NCBI GenBank assembly: GCA_038093975.1
Contig: JBBPTG010000093.1
Span: 1-64,000 of the forward strand
Source of the DNA: Chalciporus piperatus
Lineage: Eukaryota > Basidiomycota > Agaricomycetes > Boletales > Boletaceae
Direction of reading: 5' to 3'
DNA: 64,000 nucleotides
Part shown: one piece after another, positions 12,333-21,837 of the stretch
How positions within the stretch are numbered: the stretch's first letter is position 1
How the letters are laid out: every line of letters begins with the position of its first letter
Translations under genes and position numbers: made by a program
Notes under the pieces: generated by a model
What the model was told of the DNA's origin: nothing
Database searches by the model: none
Seen by the model: only the letters and a program-made list of their open reading frames with translations

Positions 12333-15300
12333 CTAATCGGCGCGATGTATCACTAGACCAAGGAGTGAACGGAACTTCTCGAATTTGATATAACCCAGAT
12401 TCTTTGTAAAGATATCTGCAGGGTTTTCATTTCCTTCGATGTAGAAAAGTTCAACGTGCTTTTCCTCGATTGCATCACGAATTGTGTGATAAGCAATACG
12501 TATGTGTCTATGCTTTTTCTGGTTGACGGGATTTTGTGATAAAAATATCGATCCCTGATTGTCGCCACAGAGAGGAACGGGTTTGAGATTATATCCCAAT
12601 TCACTCAGCATTTGCTTTACACCAATGATTTGGTTGCAGCAATTAGACAAAGCAATGTACTCAGCTTCAGTGGTGCTATTCGCTGTATTCTTTTGGAGAT
12701 GCGAATTCCACATGAAAGCTGCATTCGCGAGTTTCAGGAAGTATCCTGTCTGCGAGCGTGAACGTTCTGGATCAGCTCCTAGATCAGAGTCAGAGAGTCC
12801 GATTAAACCAGAACCACTCTTTCCATCATATACGAGAGCATAGTCTCGTTTTCCCTTTAGGTACTTCACGATGTAGAGCGCTTTATCGAGATGCTCTTGA
12901 GTCGGATTTGCCGATTGCCTCGCAAGTTGAGTAACTGCGTAGGCTATGTCCGGGCGTGTGCCGAGCATGATGTATAGTAAGGATCCGATGACCACTTGGA
13001 AACGCGTCCGTAACACAGGGTCAACATCTTGTGTGTTTTTGATCGGATAATATCCCTGAGGCAAAGGGGTGCGTGTTGGTTTTGCATCTTGCATACCGCA
13101 ACGTTCAACCACCTTATCAAGGTAATCGCATTGATCAACAAAGATCAAGCGTTTGGATCGGTCTCGACGAATTCTCATACGGAGAAATTCATTTGTCTCA
13201 CCGAGATCGCGGCATTCCCATCGTTTCATAAACTTTGCTTTGAGTTGATCAATCTCAAGCTTGTTGGGACCGCAGAAGAAGGCGTCATCCACATAAACAA
13301 CGACATAGACTTTGCCGCGTGTGTAGACATAAATGCCTGCGTCTGAGTAAATCTTTTTAAAGCCTAGTTCCTCCATAGACTTCTTTAATTCGCGCCACCA
13401 TGTAATACCAGCTTGTTTAAGGCCGTATAGTGCGCGTCGAAGTTTGAGAACTTTGCCGGCTAACTCAGGTGTGGCAAAACCTTCTGGAAATTCCATATAG
13501 ATTTCTTCTTCCAGTGGACCATATAGATATGCGGAACGCACGTCTAGTCCAGTGATGTGCCAATCTTCTAGAGCGGCGAGTGCAAGCATCATTCGCACTG
13601 TCTCAAATCGGACAACTGGAGAGAAGATCTCATCGTAATCAATTCCTTCGATCTGGGAAAATCCCTTCGCAACCAATCTGGCGCGTTTACGACCGTCGGT
13701 TTTGACGTCAAAGACCCATCGGTTTTTAATGACTTTCCGATTTTTGGGTCTGTCGACTACTTCATACACTTTGCGTTCCTTGAGCATTTGCAATTCTTTC
13801 ATGCATGCTTCACGCCAAAGCTTCTGTTCGTCGGATGGTAATCGCTGAATGTCTTTGAAAGACCATTCGCGGTGATTGGGTTTTTCCTCTGTATCATTGA
13901 TAGCTTTAGCACATAAATAACGTGCCAAGTCTACTCCCCCTTCCCGGGTTAGTCGTTCAATCTCTGTCTCTGAGTCCTCAGCTGATGCTGTTTCAGGAGC
14001 GGGTGGCTCAGGAGTTGAAGGTAAACCACCGGGAATATTTGGTACTTTGGAGGAAGATTCTCCAGTGAGTTCCTTCCAGCGTGAGAGGCGTTCCACTTCC
14101 TTTACGGTTTTAGTGGGATGTTCGCGTTCGCCATAGACATTTCCAGGTCGAAGCGGGATCTTGCGATCACGTTGTGGACGTTCTCTGCGACTAGTACGGT
14201 CGCTTTTAGGTGGTAATGCTGGTGGAGCATTGTTCGTCGGTACACGACGAGGGGGTGTGACTGGTGCAGGAGGAAGTTCTGCTTCTTCTTCGTCATCATC
14301 CGCTGATTCATCATCGCGGGGTATTTCCTCAGGCCGTTGAGGGGGTGGAACCCGTGGTTGCTCTGGGCGACGGGGGTTCTCATCCTCTGGATCACTATCA
14401 GGATGATTAGTGTCTCCATCCTCTTGATTAGCGTCTCCATCTTCTTGATGATGACGTCTTCGTCTCGGTAGGGATACAGCACGATGAGGTTTTGAATTTG
14501 GGCACTTGGGGAATAAATTCTCATCAAAAACTGCGTGTGCAGACGTGTGGATGGAATTATTAGGTCGCAAGAATTGCATATTGGCTTCGTTCGTAGGAGA
14601 AACTCCCAGATAAACCATTAGCTGTGACTTTGGTTGCAACTTTCCACCACGAGTGTCTTCGGGAAGATGCACGTAGGCACCACATCCGAATACGCGAACA
14701 TGATTGAGAGAAGAAAGTTCGCCAGTTAGTAGCTCTAGCGGGGTTTTCCAGTTCAGTCTCCTGTTAGGGATTCTGTTGTGGAGATACCGAGCATGTTGAA
14801 CTGCGAATTCCCAGAATGATGATGGTAAGCAAGCGTGAAGACGCATTGCTTGTGCCTTGTCCATGAGCGTACGGATATGCCGTTCAGCTCTGCCGTTCTG
14901 TTGAGGAGTGTGTGGGGCGCTTTGGTATATGAGAATTCCTTCATTTCGAAGCATCTCATCAAAAGCCTTAGACTTGTATTCTCCTCCAGCATCGGACATC
15001 CAGCCTTTTACTTGGCTTTTCCATTGTGTTTGGACCATTTTGATAAATTGTCGAGTAGCAGGCAGTGCGTCATTTTTGTTTCGCAACGGCTTGATCCAAG
15101 ACATTGAAGTGAAATCATCATAAAAAACGATGATATATTTGTTCCTATAGTACGATTCCGTTTCAAACGACTTGAGATCCGAGTGAACAAGTTCAAACGG
15201 TTCAGTAGCACGTCGTTGAGTAGGCGGGAATGCACGATTAGGTTGTTTGCCTAGTTGACAGCCAGGACAAACATGATCATCCGCTGGTATTTCAACCGCA

Positions 15301-17597
15301 GGGAAATCCTTGAGGTGCTTCTTAGCTGCACGTATGACATCTTTGGAAGCATGTCCTAAGCGACGATGTAAAACATCATAGTCTGTCGCGTATAACTTCA
15401 CAGTTGAAAATTGTTTGGTCTTGACAACATCGGCGCGTATAAAATACATTGTGGAGCCAGGATGCGAGTGGAACTGAAGAATGGTAGCCTTTTTACGGGC
15501 ATGCCAAAAATCTATCAATGTTCCGTTGCCAGCGGACCGTAGAGAGATGTCTTGATCTTGGAGTAAAGTGCCCATAGAAATGAGCTTGATGTCCGTCGTG
15601 GGCATATAGATGGTAGGGGATAATCTGACGATAGATCCCTTGAAATTAACCAAGACAGTGCCTTGACCTATGATAGGTACTAGACCGTTTGCTGTCTTAC
15701 ATTGCCTAGGGACTTCAAATTCTTTGTATTCCGAAAAATCGGACATATCATAAGTGAAGTGAGACGATGCTCCAGAGTCAAGGAGCCAAATATCCGACTT
15801 AACGTCAGGATCGCTCAACTTAAAGCATTCTTCACACGGATCGAGATCGAACATCGACATACACATTGGTACTTCGCTATCTAAGACAGATGACAGTATA
15901 TACTCTACATACTGCTGTGAATAAGGCAGTTGTGAGTTGTCATCGCTAAGATGCGAGTGTGAAAAGACAGACCTTTCAGTCATATCATAGTCGAAGTCAA
16001 AGTACTCTCCCATGTCTGGGAAGACTTCTCCGATCCTCTCATCGAGTGGTTGCGACTCGACTTCATCATCGGCGTAAAAACGCTCAATGTAGTCGTCGAT
16101 ATCGTATTCCTCCCCCAGAGAGACTATATCCTCTTCCGGTAGAGGAGCAACCGTGGTAATGAATGGCAGAGCGAAGGTGCCAGGGTCAATCTCACCGAAC
16201 GTAGACTGCCGACAATGTCCGGGCAAGCGGACAATGGGGTCATTCGTTGGTGGTGGTGATGGTGATGGAGACGGAGTCTCCGGCAAACGTGCTTCGAGAC
16301 GTTCGCGCAAGGTAGGGCGACGAGGAGGGGGCGGAGCGAGAGGTGCGATGGGAACCTCGTCAGGGAGTTCCACGACAGATGCAAACGGGGTCGAAACATC
16401 GACGCGCTCCATTAAATGGAGGCGCTTGTTGGGCCGTTCCTCAGACAACGTGTCCGAAGGTGGGTTTGCCACCTTGTCGAGACGACGAAGCGTCTGGGAA
16501 GTTGGCGTGACCAGGATGCGGTGCGCGAGGTCAATGCTGCGCAGGGTCTGTGGAAAAGCTGGTGGCCCGTAGTGGGTAGCACCAGAGGAGTGGGCGAGTT
16601 GACGAGGGTCGGCGGCGGGCGAGGTGAAGACGGTGGCTGCAGGTGCGATAACGACGGGAGGGGTGGTGAAGGAAGAGAAGGCGAAGGACGCCGAAGCGTC
16701 GTTGGCATTGGCACGAGACTTACGAGTCTCGTTCTTTGCCTGACCTTCTGCAGAACGAGTTCCGCGCTTCTTCTTCTTCTTGCCATTTGAGTTGGCGCTC
16801 CCTTGACCGTTGTTCGAGTTCGCCGGCTGCTGCTGCTGCTGCGTGAACTGCGGGTCCTGACCTTTCGGCTTGACAGCCGATATCTTGGACGCCTGAGCAG
16901 TCTGAGCAGGCTTTGCAGGCGCGGGAGCCTTCGAAGAATTCTGCTGAGACCAAGCACCGAGAGCGGTTTGCTCAATCTCGTCGAGGGTAAAAGGAAGGGC
17001 GCCAGGCCGAGTGACGACGCGTGGAGTTCTCACCGCCGTTTCGCCCGTGCCCGTTATCTGGATCTCCGTAGTCGTGACGTCCTTCAACGAATCTCCGGAC
17101 TTCGCGTTAAGCAGCTGTAAAAACGTCGACATGTAAGGAAGTACTTTGAGTTTCCTCAACGTCATCAGGATCTGCCAGCGATCCGAGAGAGGGAACTTGT
17201 ACTGATCGAACTTCTGGAACGCGGTCCTAAGTTTCGAGAAAGTCCCAGCCGGGGACTCGTGAAGAGAGAACTTGATGTTCTCGAAGGTGTCGTACTCTTC
17301 GTAAACGTTTGCGAAAGTGGGATGGGAGAAGGCGTCCTTGAGGGCGTCCCAAAGGGCCTTGGCATTGTTCTCCTCCTCCCAGCGACGTTGGAGAGAAGCG
17401 TTGAGCTTCAGGTAGAGAGAACCGACTGCCTTCTCCGTGTTCTTAGACCAGTCATCGTCATCCTCGTCCGATGTCTTCTGAGTCGTATAGAAGACTCCGA
17501 TAGACATGAGGTAGGCGCGCATCTTGGGGGCCCAAGTAAGGTAGTTCGAGCCGTTGAGCGTGGGGATGGAGGCGAAGGTCGAGCTGGAAGAAGACAT
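12333..17597 (-). CDS. copia Gag-Pol polyprotein (1754 aa)
   Basis: This is one open frame. Residues 1-600 are Gag-like, beginning with LNGSNYLTWAPKMRAYL, with a proline-rich linker and a lysine patch (GKKKKKRG) but no visible CCHC zinc knuckle. The aspartic protease motif LLDSGASSHF is near residue 607. The integrase zinc region (LHRRLGH, CPGC) spans about 742-775. The integrase core has Asp near 805 (HSDLKSF), Asp near 869 (SDAGGEY) and Glu near 905 (HTPQQNGRAER). Reverse transcriptase carries YVDD at about 1435-1438. RNase H has SDSDLGAD and STTEAEY. The integrase-before-RT order defines Ty1/copia. All catalytic motifs I looked for are present, so the element may still be active. No frameshift separates gag from pol. 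Confidence 0.97.
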   Translation of the reverse strand: MSSSSSTFASIPTLNGSNYLTWAPKMRAYLMSIGVFYTTQKTSDEDDDDWSKNTEKAVGSLYLKLNASLQRRWEEENNAKALWDALKDAFSHPTFANVYEEYDTFENIKFSLHESPAGTFSKLRTAFQKFDQYKFPLSDRWQILMTLRKLKVLPYMSTFLQLLNAKSGDSLKDVTTTEIQITGTGETAVRTPRVVTRPGALPFTLDEIEQTALGAWSQQNSSKAPAPAKPAQTAQASKISAVKPKGQDPQFTQQQQQPANSNNGQGSANSNGKKKKKRGTRSAEGQAKNETRKSRANANDASASFAFSSFTTPPVVIAPAATVFTSPAADPRQLAHSSGATHYGPPAFPQTLRSIDLAHRILVTPTSQTLRRLDKVANPPSDTLSEERPNKRLHLMERVDVSTPFASVVELPDEVPIAPLAPPPPRRPTLRERLEARLPETPSPSPSPPPTNDPIVRLPGHCRQSTFGEIDPGTFALPFITTVAPLPEEDIVSLGEEYDIDDYIERFYADDEVESQPLDERIGEVFPDMGEYFDFDYDMTERSVFSHSHLSDDNSQLPYSQQYVEYILSSVLDSEVPMCMSMFDLDPCEECFKLSDPDVKSDIWLLDSGASSHFTYDMSDFSEYKEFEVPRQCKTANGLVPIIGQGTVLVNFKGSIVRLSPTIYMPTTDIKLISMGTLLQDQDISLRSAGNGTLIDFWHARKKATILQFHSHPGSTMYFIRADVVKTKQFSTVKLYATDYDVLHRRLGHASKDVIRAAKKHLKDFPAVEIPADDHVCPGCQLGKQPNRAFPPTQRRATEPFELVHSDLKSFETESYYRNKYIIVFYDDFTSMSWIKPLRNKNDALPATRQFIKMVQTQWKSQVKGWMSDAGGEYKSKAFDEMLRNEGILIYQSAPHTPQQNGRAERHIRTLMDKAQAMRLHACLPSSFWEFAVQHARYLHNRIPNRRLNWKTPLELLTGELSSLNHVRVFGCGAYVHLPEDTRGGKLQPKSQLMVYLGVSPTNEANMQFLRPNNSIHTSAHAVFDENLFPKCPNSKPHRAVSLPRRRRHHQEDGDANQEDGDTNHPDSDPEDENPRRPEQPRVPPPQRPEEIPRDDESADDDEEEAELPPAPVTPPRRVPTNNAPPALPPKSDRTSRRERPQRDRKIPLRPGNVYGEREHPTKTVKEVERLSRWKELTGESSSKVPNIPGGLPSTPEPPAPETASAEDSETEIERLTREGGVDLARYLCAKAINDTEEKPNHREWSFKDIQRLPSDEQKLWREACMKELQMLKERKVYEVVDRPKNRKVIKNRWVFDVKTDGRKRARLVAKGFSQIEGIDYDEIFSPVVRFETVRMMLALAALEDWHITGLDVRSAYLYGPLEEEIYMEFPEGFATPELAGKVLKLRRALYGLKQAGITWWRELKKSMEELGFKKIYSDAGIYVYTRGKVYVVVYVDDAFFCGPNKLEIDQLKAKFMKRWECRDLGETNEFLRMRIRRDRSKRLIFVDQCDYLDKVVERCGMQDAKPTRTPLPQGYYPIKNTQDVDPVLRTRFQVVIGSLLYIMLGTRPDIAYAVTQLARQSANPTQEHLDKALYIVKYLKGKRDYALVYDGKSGSGLIGLSDSDLGADPERSRSQTGYFLKLANAAFMWNSHLQKNTANSTTEAEYIALSNCCNQIIGVKQMLSELGYNLKPVPLCGDNQGSIFLSQNPVNQKKHRHIRIAYHTIRDAIEEKHVELFYIEGNENPADIFTKNLGYIKFEKFRSLLGLVIHRAD

Positions 17598-17840
17598 TGT
17601 AGGAGATGGATAGTAATATCGAATCTGAAGAGTAACGCGTAAGTTTATCGTTCAATAAAGAATGAAAAGCGCAGTCAGAGCTTCTGGATTCGTACCGGCA
17701 TAGCGACCCCATGGTCGCTTGCCTTAAGCGCAGAAACTAGAGCGTGAAAACGCTTCTAGAACGCGGTGGTACAAGCACATGGATTCAGAGCGTGAAAACG
17801 CATCGTCATCCAGAGCGTTCAGATGATGCCAAGCACAAGT

Positions 17841-17861
17841 GTGCTGGCAGGGCTCATAACC
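17841..17861 (-). promoter_or_regulatory. copia primer binding site, half-tRNA type
   Basis: Directly inside the 5' LTR the minus strand reads GGTTATGAGCCCTGCCAGCA. Its complement contains GGGCTCATAACC, the anticodon arm of initiator tRNA-Met, rather than a tRNA 3' end. Drosophila copia is known to prime from a 5' half of initiator tRNA-Met; the same mechanism is inferred here. Confidence 0.75.
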
Positions 17862-18100
17862 TGTTGAACTGGTGTCATCCTAAGCCATAAGGCTATGGAC
17901 TACCAGAGCAGCATACTGCGTAGACACAAAGGAAGTTTGTGCTCGCTCACCTGATTGCAACGTTGTGGTTGTGGTTAAAGAGTTGTATTAACTCAGATCG
18001 ACTGAGTTTGAATATATAAGTGTACAGTGGTGATTACCTAATCAACTATCGTTTATGGAAACGTAGTGAACTATACACTATGAGCGTAATACGTTCAACA
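17862..18100 (-). repeat. copia 5' LTR
   Basis: 239-bp LTR that drives the minus-strand transcript. On the minus strand CTTATATATTC is a plausible TATA box. It is flanked on the right by the target duplication TCTGC at 18101-18105. Confidence 0.97.
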
Positions 18101-18357
18101 TCTGCCGCCAATGCTGACGACATCATTGATGCAGATGCAGTCACTACATCCACTTCTGCTACCGAGTTAGCAAGGCGCTCTGCCAGGGTTAAGCCGACGA
18201 CTTCCAAGTGATTTGTTACTACCTGGCACTGGCACTCGCTATTACTTCGGTCACATGTTATTACGATACCTCACGTCTATCTGTACTCACATCGTCTTAT
18301 CGTGTTTTTTTGATTTGTTTACATTGTGAATGTCATTGATCCTTTGTTCCGTCCGAC

Positions 18358-19731
18358 ATGTCAGTTCATCCGATCATTGACATGTCCGAATCGGCCGGTT
18401 GCCATTGTTATCTGAAGTTCATTGACAAGTTGGCTTCAAGTCAGATTTATTAACCCTTAGACTCCCCTCCCGAAAAGGAGTGTATCATTGATGACAAGAA
18501 GCATTCAATCTCTCCTGATACCCTTGTTGAAGACTCAGACGCGGAGGAGGATGATCTTGCCACACTCCGTACCAAGTTTGTTGGCGAGGTAGATCTTCCA
18601 GAATGTAAGTCACGTCTACCTTTCTATCTGTTCTTTACTCACCGTTACCCAGGCGAAGAACCTCTGCTCAAAGAGTCGACGAAACGCCGCTTCGTCCTTT
18701 TCCCCATCCAATACCACGAGGTTAATAGTGTATGCCACTATGTCCTCTTCCCTTCATTGACGTGTTTTAGATTTGGCAAATGTACAAGAAGGCCGAAGCA
18801 TCTTTCTGGACCGACGCCGAGGAGATGGATCCCTCGAAGGACGTTCATGACTGGAACAACCGCCTGAACGACAACGAGCGTCACTTCGTGTCTCACGTTC
18901 TTGCGTTCTTCGCCGCTTCAGATGGTATTGTCAACGAGAACCTTGTGGAACGCTTCTCGAGCGAAGTTCAGGCTGCTGAGGCCCGTTGTTTCTATGATTT
19001 CCAAATCATGATGGAGAACATACATTCCGAGACATATTCCCTTCTCATCGACACTTATATCAAGGATCCTGCTCGTCGCGAACATCTCTTTGACGCTGTG
19101 GAAACTATTCCTTGTATCAAGTGCAAGGCCGACTGGGCTCTCCGATGGATCTCTGACCAGCGCTCGACATTCGCTGAGCGCTTGGTTGCTTTCGCCGCCG
19201 TTGAGGGTATCTTTTTCTCCGGATCCTTTGCATCCATCTTCTGGTTGAAGAAGCGCAGTCTGATGCCCGGTCTCACTTTCTCCAACGAGCTCATTATTCG
19301 TGATGAAGGCATGCACACCGACTTCGCGTGCTTACTCTTCAGTCACCTCAGGCGTCGCCCACATCCTGATGTTGTCCGCCATATCATCACGGAGGCTGTC
19401 AAGATTGAGCAACTTGAAGAGTTCTTGACTGGTCAGTATTTAGCTCTTCTTGGGTCGTCAACTTCTTATGCTCGCCCCAGATGCCTTGCCCGTTGGCTTG
19501 ATTGGTATGAACTCTAAACTCATGTGCCGATACATCGAGTTCATTGCCGACCGTCTTCTCGTTTCGCTGGGTAACGAGAAAGTGTACAATGTCACCAATT
19601 TCCCCTTCGACTTCATGGACATGATTTCGCTGCAAGGAAAGACCAGCTTCTTCGAGAAGCTTCAAACAATTAAAGAGACACACCCAAGCCGTCAACAGAA
19701 GAAAGATCTCACGGTCAAGTTGGGGATGTGA
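18358..19731 (+). CDS. Ribonucleotide reductase small subunit-like, diverged
   Basis: The family makes deoxyribonucleotides with a di-iron/tyrosyl-radical subunit. Exons 18461-18604, 18653-18720, 18771-19431 and 19481-19731 join in phase. [18 protein letters not shown] is near the N terminus. The ligand residues are present (Asp in AEEMDPSKD, Glu and His in MENIHSETY with the radical Tyr, [15 protein letters not shown]). No ATG precedes 18461 in its exon; an upstream ATG at 18358 is possible with a weak donor. Oddities against the family: extra Asp in FWTDAEE, two extra residues in [10 protein letters not shown], an extra Phe in TNFPFDF, and FYDFQ for FYGFQ. After GKTSFFEK the sequence leaves the family. 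The C-terminal acidic tail that docks on the large subunit (family ending like FTLDADF) is missing. It is probably a decaying or captured paralogue, not the main RNR2. Confidence 0.8.
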
Positions 19732-21837
19732 GTCGCTCCCCAACGGCGTTCGTTTATACTCGTTTTCTCATCTTGGAAAATGTGCGTCCCACAAACGTCG
19801 GGCCTCGTGGTAACGGCCGATAGGGACTACAAGACGATCACGATCTGGTTCTAGAATAAACGACAGACGTCCAAACGAAGTCAGCCGCCGCCGACGCCAG
19901 ACGGACAAGGCTTTGGCACACCCCCGGAACGAACCAAGACGGACTCCACAAACTATCCTACGCTCCTTCACATATACCACACAATCCAATGACTCCATCT
20001 CTCCGAAGCACCCGCCGCACCACTTCTTCCCAGTCCACGATCTCAAGCTGGCAAGGAGAGCCAAGCAGAGAACGTCAGCCCACCGCGAGGCGACGCTCAA
20101 GGTTCCCCATCAAACAACTTAAAGAGAGCTCGACACCGTCTATCAACTCTCCAACTCCACCGACTCGAGGACCGAGCGTCCGACTACTCGAAAGCAAATG
20201 TCAACCACAACAACCAAAAGACGGAAACTGTTGCAAGTAAACAATTCTAAGTCATCACGATTGACACATACGATGCTTTGACCGAATATCGTGATCAACA
20301 GCTCGCTTGACGAGGATTTCTGATCGTGTCATTGCATCTTCTACATGTTAATATTCAAGTACACCATTATCTCCTATTAGTGCTACCTATCTGCCCGACA
20401 CGCATCATTCTCACTTAGATATCTTTGTTATCATTAAGCATTACTTACGCACACCAATTTGATATCGACGACGATTCAGAAGTAACAAGGCCGCTGAAAG
20501 CGCTTCCAAATCAGGTTACATTAGGAATACAATGCCAAATAATGACTCAGCACATTAAAGACTCGGCTTCGCTTGTGCTTCTTTCCAATGTCTTCCCACC
20601 TCCTGGCCACCATGACATTCGGTTTCAATGTTGCCCCAACCCAATTCAAACCTTCGTCCAACCTGTGCTCGTAGCCTTCCGAATCGCTCGCCCCAGACCA
20701 CCCGCACCTTGCCACCCTATCTGCGCCAACCAACACCTTTCAACTTCATTCAACATTGACACCGTCGATGCCCGGAGCTCCACTGTTCCTTGAATCATTG
20801 ACAAGCCACCTCTCGACGACTCGTGTGCCAGTGCCTATCAACATCCATCCTCCCCCGACGGGCCCGTTACAGTGGTGTTGTTCCACCCTGGACCATCCTC
20901 CACTTCGGATGAACTCATTCATAAGTAACATCCTCGTTCATCACAAGATATTGACGGCATATACATTGATGTAGACCTTGACATTCCTTATACCCCTCGA
21001 CCGTGCTCTCAATGTCTTTTCATCGAAGCTTTCGCAGGATATTACTGTCGTAAGTTGTCCATTTTGCCGCTCATTCTGAATCTCTACTAATATTTCTCTG
21101 CATTATCTTCAGACCCTCTCCCATATTCTGCCTCTTGCTACTCCCCCTTCTCCTACTCTGAATCCCCCTCTCCTCCTACTCTGAATCCCCCCTCCTCCTA
21201 CTAGTTGCTATGAATTGTCCTGGACCTATTAATAGTTTGGATGTGTACCAGCTCTGTTATTAGCATTCCGTTGAAATACAATTTATGAGAATTTGTGATC
21301 CATCTGCTCCAATGCATGCAAGTTGCCTTCCGAACCATTGAGATAAAAACTGAACATTGCAACGCATCTTGGCAAGGACACACCCATTGGCATGGTTTGG
21401 CACGTGATAGTTCCACTGGAATGCATTGGAACCCATTGGAACCCGAGGCAGTGTATTGGAACAGGGGCTATGGTCTCTATTGGGTTGTCGGCATTGGAAC
21501 AGCCTTGGAACACCTTTCTAATTAACACGTGCGGCATTGGAAGTGCCTTGGCATAATTTCGGGTGGGATTCTAACTATATCGTAACGCCGCCGGTACATT
21601 TTAACCTTGCAATGCCTTATAAGGCATCGCCATTACATATTATTTTTTCCGACATTAATACACTACATAGGGACCTACAATGAATCACTGTATGATACTA
21701 CTACACATTGAAAAGAATCGCAAAAAAACCAAGGTTAGAGGGCCAAGTGCAGGCTGATTACAGTAATCCGAATAATCGATCATGGACCGTTATCGCCAAC
21801 TGCTCTGCACCGTCTATTAGTGCCCCCAGGTAAACGC
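19732..21837. other. Intergenic, short repeats, no gene recognised
   Basis: Short open frames (for example 20425-20793) have no recognised domain. CATTGACA-like motifs occur near 20750 and 20793. 21140-21200 holds a small CTCCTACTCTGAATCCCCC repeat. 21420-21555 is dense in GCATTGGAAC and CCTTGGCA motifs, possibly a transposon subterminal region. Confidence 0.45.

Larger units (their letters stand above)
12030..18100 (-). mobile_element. Ty1/copia LTR retrotransposon, nearly intact
   Basis: The element is 6071 bp. Its two LTRs (237 and 239 bp) differ by one base and a 2-bp indel, which points to recent insertion. Each LTR begins TGTTGAA and ends TTCAACA. The 5-bp target duplication TCTGC is perfect (12025-12029 and 18101-18105). 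A single 1754-codon Gag-Pol frame on the minus strand is uninterrupted. The primer site and polypurine tract sit where expected. It lies inside the companion ORF of Plavaka-1. Confidence 0.97.
10232..18211 (+). pseudogene. Plavaka-1 companion ORF, split by the copia element
   Basis: The gene starts at ATG 10232 with an acidic stretch (GSDDDDDEA). Exons then run through a helical segment, ITHCFWINPEIFP, the RFIPSDLHPLAAHKSFGTL block, FGLSADFFVRGYPR, and GDPNFYQVGEKTGI. An Ala/Pro-rich linker follows and ends in a lysine-rich patch (KKRKGKAKAKG). At codon Ser-Ala (12025-12029) the frame is broken by the copia element. It resumes exactly after the target duplication at 18101 and ends SARVKPTTSK at 18211, in the same frame. 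Similar proteins are common, unnamed and transposon-associated in agaricomycetes (recalled, not searched). Function is unknown; the basic tail suggests nucleic acid binding. It now stops inside the LTR at 12051. Confidence 0.75.
5610..21560 (+). mobile_element. Candidate Plavaka-1 transposon territory (ends not proven)
   Basis: The block begins where gypsy homology stops (about 5610) and holds a Plavaka transposase, its companion ORF, a copia insertion and an RNR2-like gene. Both edges carry TTCCAAG/TTGGAA motifs: left at about 5630, 5683 and 5710; right as many GCATTGGAA/CCTTGGCA repeats at 21420-21555. Such subterminal repeats would fit transposon ends, but I did not find matching terminal inverted repeats or a target duplication. 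The extent is inference; the genes inside are described separately. Confidence 0.3.

Noticed and set aside
17830..17861. tRNA gene suggested by GGGCTCATAACC
   Set aside because: Only the anticodon arm is present, directly next to the LTR; it is the copia primer site.
19913..20240. Ser/Thr/Pro-rich small ORFs
   Set aside because: No domain, no conserved start, composition matches non-coding neighbours.
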